Shown here piece after piece: positions 35,532-45,936 of a stretch of 64,000 bases of DNA (position 1 is the stretch's first letter; each line of letters opens with the position of its first letter). This DNA comes from Thysanoteuthis rhombus (lineage: Eukaryota; Mollusca; Cephalopoda; Oegopsida; Thysanoteuthidae). The DNA lies in NCBI GenBank assembly GCA_963457665.1, contig OY735215.1, forward strand, positions 28,769,097 through 28,833,096, in the 5' to 3' direction. The notes below the pieces were generated by a model. That model was not told the DNA's origin. It did no database searches and saw only the letters and a program-made list of their open reading frames with translations. Position numbers and translations under genes: made by a program.

Positions 35532-38500
35532 CTGGCAATGAAAAAGAAAGAAATTAAAAGACATATTAAAAGATGGCTCGACTCAATACTGTCCCACCTG
35601 ATCCCAAAGCAAAATTGAGCCTCATAATAATCTGAGGAATATATGTATTTAAAATGTGAACTTATCATCACATATTGTGTAAAACAAGGAGACATGCTCC
35701 CCTGGCCTTTGACTATCATAACTGATGATAGACATAGCAGCAAATTTTACAGTTGTTGCTCATATAGGAAAGAAGAGGAAGAAAGCATTACCAATCTCTC
35801 TTTCTACACTAATCCTGAGTATTAGAGAGTTGCCAATTAGTAATTTGAAAGAGTACAGGGAGGATTGGATTCCTGTCTTTTTCAAGTGCATTAGGGTGAA
35901 AGTAACAGTAGAAGCTTCAACTAGATTGTGAATTTGTTTCGCTGACTCAACTATCGATACCAAAACATAAATTGAGTTGATTACATAATCAATGTAAAAA
36001 GTTTCACTATTAAAGTTGCCTCCCTTTGGTGAATCACGCAGTCATATACAAGTACATGATTTCTTTTCCAAATTTCTGAAAACTGATAGGCTCCAAAAAC
36101 CAAACATTTGTTCCATAAATGTCACCTCAAACACTGTCATCTTGTTTACTCTTGCTGCGTTCTACCAGGCTTTGTAAAGCACAGTGAAAATTATTGATTC
36201 AAGACAGCCTTGACTCAACCAAGAGATATTCTATTTTTTGGCGATTTTTTGCCTTTGAAGATCAAGAAAAATATTTAAAAATGACTGCAGGTTTCTCTAT
36301 GATTAACAATGAGAAGCAGAAGAGTTAATATCTGCCATTATCAATGCCATTCTAGAATAAAGAAAATTCTGAATTCTGTAGCGTCTGGATTCAAGGGTTT
36401 CGAAAGAGAGATAATGTACCGATACCAGAGTCATGAATATTCACTTTCTTCTTTGAGACAAAATGAAATTGTTTTTTCTTATTCCAATAAATTTAATTCA
36501 AAGATGTGGGGTGTTACCCATCGTCATTTACCTTCAAGGCCATGGTTTCCTGCTAATAAAATCTGTCCATTCTGCTCTGTAAGTGCAGCCACTTGACTCG
36601 CTTGTTGGGCATCAAGATCAACTTTGATTGGTGTTGCAGTCAAATTACCTGAGGCTAAAAGTTCTGCATCAGATACAGCTTCTACCAATGTCTGTACTGC
36701 CTGGTTGGCTTCATGTTGGACCTACAAAAACAAATAAAAAATGATTTGCATAAAAAAAAGATGATGAGCACATTTACAAATGACAGCATATAAAGGATAT
36801 CTTAATGAGTATGATGTGGGATGACCTCATTGGCCACTCAGTGGTTCCAACAACACTTGATCAGGTAATGATCAGATGATATCATTGACTGGATGTCGAA
36901 AGAAAATGAACTTTGTGGACACCTATGCTCATCAAGAACTGGCGACAATGTTGAAAAGTTGAAAAATTAAAAAATTTGTTTGAAATGATCAATCCCTTAG
37001 CATCAAAATGAATGCAGAGATGGGATTTGCCAATGAAGAGATAGTTCTTGATGTGCATGGGTGTAAACAACATTCATTTTCAACATCCTTTTGACCATCA
37101 TAAAATCTTTTTCACACATCCTTTGACATGCACTCTCCAGTTAGCATACAAAAAGATTTGGTAGCCGTTTTGTATTGGTGTCACTAAAAATTCTAAATTG
37201 ATATGTTGCTTGATTATTGAACTGACCATTATTACAACACATTAGAAAAACATGTTTTACTCAAGTAAACTGAAGATGTTCGTGGATTGAAGCTTTCAGG
37301 GGTTATTTATGCTTGCCTATTGGTCAATGTATATCACATGGTTTGCATATGCACACTGGGGTTCGACTTACTAGAGCTAAGTCTTGTTATTTAATAGCTA
37401 CACCTTGTATCATCATACATAAATCTATTCCAACTTGTATTCCCATCTTTGTTGTTATAGACACAATGTTTTTCCCCCCCAACCGCATCATGAACATTGG
37501 AATTAGAATCTGCTCAGATTGAATGAACAGTTCAGTTAAAATTCTCAGGACTTTACCAAATATGTCAGATACCTACAGAAGAAGATGAGGTAACTAGTTT
37601 GAATTGATTCAAGTTATATCAAGTTGGAAGTAGCTAAGAAAAAGATTGGATTGAAGAAAAAGTTTACAAAATCAAGCAAACAGTATGTAATTTATAAAAT
37701 CTACCTTGAAAGTATTCAGTCATTTATCATTAATGAAAAAGTAGCCTACCTAGAGAAAATGATTCCTTGGTCCACTTCAAAGTAACCTCCCTTGATCTCA
37801 TATACTAATCCCAGCATCACTTCCACTTTTTAGAAAAATATCCCTGAACCTCTATCAGGATTACCATCAGCTACCTCACCACATCTTCCTCAATTCAATT
37901 CATGGCCTAAATCCTCTTTGGGGAAAGCTAGAAGTGATAGACTTTTTGTAAGGGCTGACAGACCTGGACGGTGCAATATTTTGCCTAAAACCTTGCACGA
38001 GACATGAAGACATAACTCACTCATTCTGAATAAGACAGTCACACAGTACACAATCTCACTCCATGGTGTCTCACTACCGACTGAGTAACCCCACAGGAGA
38101 GTATTTGCACATGCACAGTAAGATCCCCTGGTAAGATAATCGAAATGGCTAGATACTTTTCAGACAAGCATTGTAAATTCACAGAAAAAAAAGAATATTA
38201 GCTAGTAAAATTAAAAGAACATATTATTGCAATTAGGTTGGCGGAAAGTAAATCTCATTTCAGACAAACATAGAATAAAAAGAGAGACAAAAAGACAAAA
38301 CAAAACCACTCACTGCATGTAAGACTGTGGCTTGTGTCCCATCAGCCAGGGTGACTACTGCCCCATTGGTCGGATTTGTGTCTATTTGAATGATTGATAC
38401 ACTGCCATCAGGGTTATTAATGGCCTGGACCATGGTGCCAGCCAGACCATTGCTGTTTGGCATAGCAAACCCAGTTGCATTCGACATGCCGGCTGAGGTT

Positions 38501-39496
38501 GTGTTTTCTTCTGCATACTCTGGTAAAAGATCTTCTCGGCCATGGTGTTTGTAGCAGTTTTTCACAATCTGTCGCAGGGCATGTGTCCAGGAAACCTTCA
38601 AAAGCAAAAGAGTCATTCATAGTCTTGTAGCAATTATCAGAAGTGAGGAAAGATTTAGAAAATGGCTTCAACAAGACACAGTGAGCCATTCAAAGTCATT
38701 CATCCAGTGTTTTTTCTATTCAGTTCCTCGTCACAGCAGTTCACAACCAATGTGACATGCTTACACTCAAAATAGTTAAATAAAATAGTCTATTTTTATT
38801 CATTTCCTCTATCAATGTTGAACAAAGGTTATGTATTCACCCATGTTTGTCAGTTTGTTAGATTGACCACATAATATGTCCAGAAGTTCTGAATGAATTT
38901 CAATGAAATTTAGTGGAGAGTGTGCCTTATATCAACTTCTGGGGCGGATCCAGGAATTTGTTCCAATTTTGAAAGAAAAGACAATTTTTTGTATTTTCAG
39001 GCGAAATGATTCTGTAATGACAAAATTATTGGTAGTCCAAGGGAGATAATCAAGTGTGGTAATGTCTCGAAGTTCATGAGGATGTCAGATGAATAATTAT
39101 CATAAGCTTTTGTCATGACTTAGTCTGGGATCTGTAACCTATTTGTTCAGTTTTTAGTGACAATAGCATTGGCAGTTGCTAATGAGGGTTCTAACAAAAT
39201 TGTATTGAGAAACATTCATCTCCATTCGTTCAATGTTACATACTAAAACAAAATCTTAAATTCATTTTTAGTAGTTTTCCTTTCATGTTTTCTTCTGTTG
39301 CTTTTTATTGCAACACCCAAACCCCTTTTGCATCCTGAGCAATCAGCATGAAAATAAAGAGAAATTTCCAATGAGACTTAAACTTGAAGCCCTTATTCTG
39401 GGGTTCAAGTCACATTAGAGACTAATTCTGTATTTTTTTTATCCATGCTGTTTGCTTGATAAAAAGCAACAAAAATAAGATAGAAGAAAAACTAGT

Positions 39497-39569
<73 letters not shown>

Positions 39570-39854
39570 TTGTGATGATAATAATGCTTGATCTAAAAAA
39601 ATTTGGACAAGAAAGAAAATTGTCTAGATTATTTTCAGCACTGGTCTATCAATGAATTGATTTTTATATATATAGTAGTACTTCTCAAGCATATTTGCGG
39701 CTTTGTGCCTGACTGAGCTAAGCTAAATAAATAACTTATAAAGTGTTAGTGAAGTTTCACATTGCTAAACAGTAGTGACAAGGGCTTATATATAGGGAAG
39801 GGGAAAAACTCTGAATTTCTGTAAAATTGAAAAAACAATTAAAAGATTAGAAAT

Positions 39855-39914
<60 letters not shown>

Positions 39915-42900
39915 TATAACTTTATAAATGGATTTAATCTCTGAATTTACTTTAATTTCTGTAATGATACATTTATACATTATAAACTTTAATCATACTG
40001 AACAAGCTTTAATAAAAACAAGAGAAGCGAGTAGGCTACTTATAGCATAAGGGAGGTAACTCTAACATTTTTAGAGATTAGACCCTTTGAATATATCACA
40101 GACGCTACAGAAGAAAGAGAGAAGTATGTGGAATGATAAAAGAGAAAGAGAGGGACATTAAATAGAGCAGATAAAATTAGCAATTAAAGAGAGACGGAGA
40201 GTTACAGAAGGGGTGGTGGTAAAAAAAGATGTAAGAGTAAGACAGAGAGAGAGAGAGAAAGAGTGATGGGACAGAAAAAAAAAAGAATTTAAACATTCCA
40301 AGTATTTTTTCTCAAATAAGCAGTAATCATTTTTTTTAGGATAGTTTGGATGAACAAGTAATATTAACTGTAAACCTGGATATTAATGCTGAGAATACAT
40401 ACAGAACTTCCATTCAAAAATTGGAGCACAGTCAAAACTACTGACTCACCATGTATAGTGGATACAATATCTTAAAACTTTTTCACAAAAGATTTCCATA
40501 ATTTTTTTGCTTAACATGCAAAACTAGCATTAATTATGAATCACCATCACCCATATATATTGTGTTGGAGTGATCAATTAAAAAATTGGAAAAGGGGGAA
40601 ATCAATGAATAAGTTACTTCTTTTGTCTTTTGTTGGGCTGCACTAAAAAATGTCTGAATTTACAAAAAACAAAAAAACAAAAACAAGCAGGTACAATCTA
40701 GTAACCTTTTTAGCATAAACTTACATCATACATTGAATTCCCTCTAAAAAAACCTTTTTTTCACAAGAATTTTGGAAGTCCATATAGATAGATAGATTGA
40801 TCATATAAATAACCTTAACTCAGCAATGGTGATTAAGCTGATCTATAGTGAGTAGCAGCGATTGATATGAAATAGGAATCCAGTTCTACATTGTTATTAA
40901 GACACAAAGCTAAATAATTATCTAACATCTGTAAGTGAAATAATGCAATTGTAGATTAAGAACATAATCTTGGATGAGGGTACAGTTAAAATAGTCACAA
41001 ATCCAGCCTTACCTTCTCTTTGTCTACTTCTGAGCGGACATCACTACGTACATTTGCCCAAGGCAGATCACACGGCCACCAGGGAGGACGACATTCTACT
41101 CGTCCCCAGCCTGGTTTCCCCCGGCCTGTTGAATATTTGAGCATTAAGGGTATGAATGCTCGCAACTGAGCCTGAAACAAAAATCAAATGATTCTTTCAC
41201 TTCAGTTAAATCAACTAAGAAAAAAAATAAATAAAAAGAGTTACGCCCCTTGGACTTGATCCGATCCAATCAGCCAAGAAATTATCTAGTGACATTCAAG
41301 AGAGGAATGATAATAGCAGGCAATTTAAATAATCTAAATTAGCTTTTCTCAACCGGAGTTCTGCGAGATATTGCAAGCGATTCCATGAAAAATTTATATA
41401 TATGTATGAAAAAGAGGATCTGACTTTTAACTTATGCCTTTTTCCTGACTTACAATGCTAAAATTTTGGTAAAAAAATTGCAAAATTCATTGTTTATTCG
41501 TCAATTTTCTCTACTTTACTGTCAGGACTATCAAGTTCGTTAGTGTAGAAAATAACTAGAGCTAAGTGGGAGAGTAGCAGTAAAGACAGTGGGCAGTAAT
41601 GAGAAAAACTGAAACCTTACCTACATATACTGGGCCATTTCTTTTCTCTAATGCTAGAATTTGCCATTAAATAAGTAATCATTGGATTAATGAAAGTTTT
41701 GAGGTATTTGCTAAACATATCCTATTCATTATGAGTTGAAAAAGTATGAAGAATAATTTTCAAACATTCCTTGTGATATGACCTTACCTGAAGAATTAGA
41801 TATCTTTAATCGCAGAATAAGTTTCTTGTATTATAAAAAATTTTAAAATGTCAAGATAGAATGCAGACAATTTCTGTTGATGAAAGAAAAGTGACAAACT
41901 GTTTTGGAGACATAAGATGAATGAAAGATTCTCAGCATATACCTGTGTCATTTTATCTACAGGTGTTGGAATTCCATCAATGACCAAAGGTGGCAGTTCA
42001 TGAAGTGAGGGATCATCTCGGTGAGCGGGAGGGGCTTGTTGAGCAAGGGCAGATTCCAGATTTGGCATTACCATCTCCCGACAATTGCGCAACTGAAAGA
42101 CATTAATGCATGCATGTGAAATAGACATACACATCCTTTTGATAAAATTTAATACTCAGTCAAGTTGTTATATAAATGGTATTGTGAGAAAAAAAAAAAA
42201 AACTCTCTGAAAACCAAGTGGAAAATATGAATAGATTATTGTTCATTTATATTTGTGGTCAAGCAGAATCACATGCATAGACACATATATATATAGAGTC
42301 ACTTACAATGAGCTTACAGAGACTCTAGCTTCCAGCAAAGACACATACACACATGCACTTACACATACCAACTTTGCCTTTCTCATACCATCATATAGAC
42401 AAAAATATCCCTTTCCTGCCCTCTATTTTTCCAGGTTTGTGCCATTGTATCACTCATTCTTGGTCTAATGAAGCCAGTTCATGGCGAAATTAGCATCACC
42501 AATATGAATAAACAATAATATATTTGTATCTACACTTGGTTTTCAGATTGTCTTTTTTGATCATAATGTCAGAAACATCACATCCTATCATACACCATGA
42601 TTTTTATCTTATTCTTTCATCACATGAATGTTATTATGAAGGTTTATGAAGTTTATCAATAATTAGCTTAGAATGGATTGACATTTACAAGACCCTAACC
42701 TCATTGTGCAAAAATAATGGAAATAAGAAAAAAAAGGGTATTATTCGTTTGTACTTACCACGCCTTCCAGAGGCTGAGAACCAAAAACTTTGAAGGAATT
42801 ATAATTCTGGGCAGATTTGCCTGGGGTACAACATAGTACAACCGCCTGCTGCCCCACCCGTGTGGTATATTCTTCAATGGTAGCTTTTAGTTTCCTATAT

Positions 42901-43868
42901 AAAGATAGCACGAGAAAATATAAGAATATTAATGGTCGAATGGAGTTCATAAAATAATGAACATCATTAGTTGGCATGTGCTTATCTTCAAAAATATTTA
43001 CAAAATCTTTTGGTGGTACAAAATTCAATATTGCCATAATTAGTGGATGCATAGCAAAAGCATAAATAAGTCGAAGTACAAGTTTTGAATTTGTTTGTTT
43101 TTCATTTTTATTGCTGAGATAAATCTTAAGATCTAATCAAACTGACTCTTCTCAGAGGAGAATTTGTCAGAAAAATGTACAATTGTAGTATGTGTAAATA
43201 GTTGGAATGAATTTGAAAATGTTGTTAGACATGGTAAAGTGAGACTCAGAGAAAAGCCCTAGGTAGCAAATTACGTGTGTGATCATCACAACATTTATAC
43301 ATTTTTCTCCTTTCCCTTTGAAGAGTATCAGTCAATAAAAGCTTCAAGGATTTAATTCAATAATAAAAAAATCCTAACTTTTTTCTCCAACTTATTCAAA
43401 CTTTTGCTATGTATTTGTTAATTACAACAATCTGCATTCATTTTTTTATGTATCTTTCTGGCGTGCAATTGAAAATTAGATTAAAGACTATGAATGTCTA
43501 CTTTGAGAAATTTGCTAGCAGATATTACCTCAACAGGCGTGTCTGTTGTCGTCTCCGTATGGATGGATTGGTCTCAAAAGAATGATTCCTCTTCCTCTTC
43601 CTCCCACTAACAATAGCTGCAGCAGCAGCTACCCCAACAGGACCTGATGAAAAAACAAAAATTGAAAGCAAAAATGTCATTTTATTTTTTCTAGATATAA
43701 GTATTTAATTTTTTTACTCATTTGATCCTTAATGATTAAATATTAATGATAAATGCATTAAAATGTGGGATTTAACCAAGTATCCTGGGGCAGGTCTATA
43801 TCTAACAATGGACATTAAAAGACTGCTGCTGCTGCTGCTGCTGATGATGTACAAGCACTTCAAAGCAT

Positions 43869-43941
<73 letters not shown>

Positions 43942-44860
43942 CAATTACTATTGATTTACATGGGAGACTTTTTTGAGTGTTATCCAGAGCAAAATGATAA
44001 CTTTCTTCTGTACGCTTCAGTGTTGAAAGTCACGGTTTGTCATCTGCTGTGGCTGATGTGGAAGGCTTGAAACCACATTATGCTTCATAGCTTAGCTTCA
44101 CACATTTTTCCATCATGCAGTTCTTTGAAGGCACTCAGAATGACCTACAAACCTGCTCTAAAACTACAAGCTGTCTCAAAATTAAAATCATACTTTCCTG
44201 CTATCATTGAAGCATTGTCAATCGTAGAGAATATCTCACCTAGGTTATTTCGGTGGAGTGGAAACACTGAAAAATTTCCCAAGCATAAATTAATGGTAGT
44301 TACTTCTTTACTTTTACCCATTTCAGCCAGGGATGCCCAATTGGTCAACGAAGGGGAATAATCCAATCCTTATCTCTGTGACTCACCCAATACAGGCATT
44401 GGAACAGCATTGAATAGAGGTTCAATACCAACCACAAGCTTTGTATCAATATTGGAGGCTGATATAGAACCTCTGCCTCCTAAATTTCTTGATTTTTAAA
44501 CTTGATACTATTCCAATCCTTGTGTAGGGTAAGTCTCATAGAAAAAGTTTGTATTATTTCTTTTTGTAGCCCAATCCGGGAACTCTGGTTTTGGCTCACA
44601 AAATATTTCATAGAAAAATATAGTGTACAGTGGTCAAGCTGAAGACACAATCAATGGTTACCTGCATTGGCAAGCTGAGAGGTGACAGGATCAGTGACCG
44701 AGTTGTTAAGGAGGTCAGTTTCATCAAAAGGCTCGCTCTCGGGAGAGCTAGGGTCATCACTGATGCCATCGCTCATGATACTCCCAGTGTCCATGTGAGA
44801 GGAGAGGCCACTGAGGTTGGTCATGGCAGACAGGATGACACTGCTACTGCTGCTGTTCAT
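35347..44860 (-). CDS. NRF1: Nuclear respiratory factor 1, complete coding gene (8 coding exons)
   Basis: Join of 44860-44662, 43643-43529, 42894-42759, 42092-41943, 41171-41013, 38595-38314, 36721-36532 and 35531-35347. All splice sites are GT/AG and phases agree, giving 471 residues against about 503 in human. NRF1 is a nuclear bZIP-like homodimer that binds GC-rich palindromes (YGCGCAYGCGCR) and activates nuclear genes for respiration and other housekeeping functions. Visible parts: acidic Ser-rich N-terminus (SSPESEPFDETDLLNN), RKRKR nuclear signal at residues 81-85, the DNA-binding/dimerisation region (about 86-275) with IRRRQQTRLLR, IEEYTTRVGQQAVVLC, IDGIPTPVDKMTQAQLRAFI and WANVRSDVRSEVDKEK, then a Gln/Ala-rich activation region ending VEVMTVEQL. 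The DNA-binding part is nearly unchanged from vertebrates; the C-terminal part is looser and shorter. Confidence 0.96.
35532..36531 (-). other. NRF1 intron 7-8
   Basis: About 1 kb between the donor GTAAATG (36531-36525) and the acceptor at 35532. Short open frames on both strands (35643-35963, 36309-36596) have no domain. No repeat was recognised. Confidence 0.7.
36532..36721 (-). CDS. NRF1: NRF1 coding exon 7
   Basis: Acceptor TTTTTGTAG and donor AAG|GTAAAT. It encodes VQHEANQAVQTLVEAVSDAE through QVAALTEQNGQILLAGNHGL, 63 residues plus one base. This is the Ala/Gln-rich activation region (vertebrate counterparts QATQAVASLAEA and GGQIVLSGE). It enters in phase 0 and leaves in phase 1. It was not captured as a long open frame because it is short. 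Confidence 0.9.
36903..37080. repeat. Foldback (MITE-like) element in an NRF1 intron
   Basis: GAAAATGAACTTTGTGGACA (continuing CCTATGCTCATCAAGAACTG) at the left returns as the reverse complement of TAGTTCTTGATGTGCATGGG (continuing TGTAAACAACATTCATTTTC) at the right, with about 33 of 40 bases matching. The spacer of about 95 bases has no coding capacity. Confidence 0.7.
38235..38262 (+). repeat. Solitary mariner terminal repeat
   Basis: TTAGGTTGGCGGAAAGTAAA is the typical outer end of mariner elements. No matching second end or transposase lies to the right before the NRF1 exon, so it is a remnant. Confidence 0.55.
38314..38595 (-). CDS. NRF1: NRF1 coding exon 6
   Basis: Acceptor TTTTGAAG and donor CATGCA|GTGAGT, phase 0 on both sides, 94 codons. 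It starts VSWTHALRQIVKNCYKHHGR (end of the DNA-binding region; human VSWTQALRTIVKNCYKQHGRED) and continues into MVQAINNPDGSVSIIQIDTN and VVTLADGTQATVLHA. The NPDGSVSIIQ segment matches NPDGTVSLIQ of vertebrates. The insert between them (PEYAEENTTSAGMSN and following) is lineage-specific. Confidence 0.95.
39263..39494. repeat. Copy of the foldback family, arms only recognisable
   Basis: TTTCATGTTTTCTTCTGTTG (continuing CTTTTTATTGCAAC) pairs with CTTGATAAAAAGCAACAAAA (continuing ATAAGATAGAAGAAAAACTA). Inside, GAGACTTAAACTTGAAGCCC is a decayed counterpart of the tRNA-like core. Confidence 0.55.
39501..39567. repeat. (TA)n microsatellite
   Basis: About 67 bases of pure TA next to the foldback copy. 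Confidence 0.95.
39857..39917. repeat. (TA)n microsatellite
   Basis: About 60 bases of TA with one ACAT interruption. Confidence 0.95.
41013..41171 (-). CDS. NRF1: NRF1 coding exon 5 (DNA-binding region)
   Basis: Acceptor TTTTGTTTCAG and donor GAGAAG|GTAAGG, phase 0, 53 codons. It encodes AQLRAFIPLMLKYSTGRGKP, GWGRVECRPPWWPCDLPWAN and VRSDVRSEVDKEK. This is the most conserved NRF1 segment (vertebrate AQLRAFIPLMLKYSTGRGKP is identical over these residues). Confidence 0.97.
41943..42092 (-). CDS. NRF1: NRF1 coding exon 4 (DNA-binding region)
   Basis: Acceptor TGTCTTTCAG and donor ACACAG|GTATAT, phase 0, 50 codons. It encodes LRNCREMVMPNLESALAQQA through ELPPLVIDGIPTPVDKMTQ. LESALA and ELPPLxIDGIPxxVDKMTQ match the family; the loop PPAHRDDPSLH replaces the vertebrate PAPQEVNS. 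Confidence 0.95.
42759..42894 (-). CDS. NRF1: NRF1 coding exon 3 (DNA-binding region)
   Basis: Acceptor TTTATATAG and donor GGCGTG|GTAAGT. It enters in phase 2 (one base completes Arg from exon 2) and leaves in phase 0. It encodes KLKATIEEYTTRVGQQAVVL, CCTPGKSAQNYN and SFKVFGSQPLEGVV; EYTTRVGQQA and FKVFGxxPLExVV are family signatures. Confidence 0.95.
42895..43528 (-). other. NRF1 intron 2-3
   Basis: About 630 bases, AT-rich, no recognisable repeat or gene. Boundaries are the donor AG|GTAATATC and the acceptor TTTATATAG. Confidence 0.7.
43529..43643 (-). CDS. NRF1: NRF1 coding exon 2 (nuclear signal and start of DNA-binding region)
   Basis: Acceptor TTTTTTCATCAG and donor TTGAG|GTAATA, phase 1 in and phase 2 out. 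It encodes GPVGVAAAAAIVSGRKRKRN, then HSFETNPSIRRRQQTRLL. The alanine run, KRKR signal and FETNPSIRxRQQTRLLRKL block match NRF1 closely (vertebrate FESNPSIRKRQQTRLLRKL). It is short, so it can only be found by alignment to the family. Confidence 0.95.
43786..43849 (+). mobile_element. Non-LTR retrotransposon 3' tail
   Basis: GGCAGGTCTATATCTAACAA then GACATTAAAAGACTGCTGCT match the end of the 21282-21650 element and finish in (CTG)n(ATG)n. Almost all of the element body is missing. Confidence 0.6.
43870..43939. repeat. (TA)n microsatellite
   Basis: About 70 bases of pure TA. Confidence 0.95.
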
Positions 44861-44883
44861 GAGGAATCACCCGCTGGGGGACA
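44662..44883 (-). CDS. NRF1: NRF1 coding exon 1 with start codon
   Basis: Donor GCAG|GTAACC at the left; a strong pyrimidine-rich acceptor (CTTTCTCATCATATCCAG) lies just right of 44883, so 44883-44861 would be 5' UTR. The ATG at 44860-44858 starts MNSSSSSVILSAMTNLSGLS and is preceded in frame by TGA nine bases upstream, which fixes it as the first possible start in this exon. Residues 30-66 (SDGISDDPSSPESEPFDETD, LLNNSVTDPVTSQLANA) match the acidic CK2-type Ser-rich region and the DEVTAHLAAAG end of the vertebrate N-terminus. The first 25 residues are divergent. Confidence 0.88.
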
Positions 44884-45072
44884 CTGGATATGATGAGAAA
44901 GTGTGAGGGAGTCTGTAACCAACCCAGATGGAAGGAGGCTATGGTCAATGGCCAAAGCTACGCCATTGGACAATGAGTAAGTAAAGACTGCAAAGAAAAA
45001 TTTACAAAAGAATGACAGAACATCCATTGACAAAAAATTTAGTCAAATATTTAAGAAAATGCTATGGCTATC

Positions 45073-45076
<4 letters not shown>

Positions 45077-45135
<59 letters not shown>

Positions 45136-45690
45136 TGTGTAATATTATATAGAAACTCTCATTTGTGATGATCTCCCGTCATTACATGGTTAATGTATCA
45201 CTTAGCCTAGACAACATAAATAGAATAAACAATTAAAGAAAATGGGTCTGCTGCAGGAATTGGAACTGCGACCGATAGGGTAGCTGCTTCAACATAGCGT
45301 TGCTTTTACCATTGAGCTAAACAGTTGCCGGTAATGCAAAAGCCTGAATAACTGTTTTCACTCTAAATTCTCATCTTGTCTATTCTTGGACTATATCTGC
45401 TCCATTCATTTCTTTTAATGGGACAGTTATGGATCAAGAAATGGATACATGATCTGACAGAATGATTATAAATTGTGTTATATTATAAGGAATTTATTCA
45501 ATATGATTTCCCACCATTACATAGTTAGTGTATCCCTTGGCTTGGACAACATAAATAGAATTAACTATTAAAGAAAATGGGGCTGCAGCAGGAATCAAAC
45601 CTGCGACCGATAAATCAATGGTAAGAGCAATGCTACATTGAAGCAGCTACCCTATCAGTCACAGGTTCGATACTTCAGTCCCTTATTTCC
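45077..45690 (-). mobile_element. Two tRNA-derived SINE copies in tandem, (TA)n at the 3' end
   Basis: On the minus strand the first copy (45470-45133) has A-box TTTAGCTCAATGGTAAAAGC, a decayed B box, then the TTTCTTTAATTGTTTATTCT body, the CCATGTAATGACGGGAGATC tail and a 55-base (TA)n tract at 45132-45077. The second copy (45690-45470) has a good B box (CAGGTTTGATTCC). Its head is duplicated in inverted orientation: GAATCAAACCTGCGACCGAT and ATCAGTCACAGGTTCGATAC form a hairpin. Confidence 0.75.
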
Positions 45691-45802
45691 CAATATCTGT
45701 CAATGCAATTTATATAATTTTCTTTAGTGTTTATTATGGTACAATGTAAAAAAATCTCCAAATAAATATGCATATATATGTAATATATATATAATACACA
45801 CA

Positions 45803-45804
<2 letters not shown>

Positions 45805-45864
<60 letters not shown>
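45805..45864. repeat. (TA)n microsatellite
   Basis: About 60 bases of pure TA. Confidence 0.95.
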
Positions 45865-45867
<3 letters not shown>

Positions 45868-45936
45868 AGTACAACACAGATACCACACTGATTTAGTCAG
45901 TTTAAAGTGGAGCTTCTGTATGAACAAAGCTCAAAA

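Larger units (their letters stand above)
36722..38313 (-). other. NRF1 intron 6-7, with a foldback element and mariner debris
   Basis: Holds a 180-base foldback element (36903-37080). Around 37760-37960 the minus strand resembles a decayed mariner-type transposase C-terminus (KGGYFEVDQ after several stops). A solitary mariner end (TTAGGTTGGCGGAAAGTAAA) lies at 38235, only 80 bases from the exon. Confidence 0.6.
38596..41012 (-). other. NRF1 intron 5-6
   Basis: Contains a copy of the AAAAGTTCTCAATGAATT dispersed repeat (38850-38960), a foldback copy with tRNA-like family arms (39263-39494), and two (TA)n tracts (39501-39567, 39857-39917). The rest is AT-rich, with GA-rich sequence at 40110-40290. 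Confidence 0.6.
43644..44661 (-). other. NRF1 intron 1-2 (coding numbering), with a retrotransposon tail and (TA)n
   Basis: Contains a non-LTR retrotransposon 3' tail with (CTG)n/(ATG)n (43786-43849) and a (TA)n tract (43870-43939). The short open frames at 44080-44366 on both strands show no domain. Confidence 0.65.

Noticed and set aside
37760-37960. Decayed mariner-type transposase on the minus strand
   Set aside because: KGGYFEVDQ and neighbouring text are suggestive but heavily interrupted; kept only as a remark in the intron entry.
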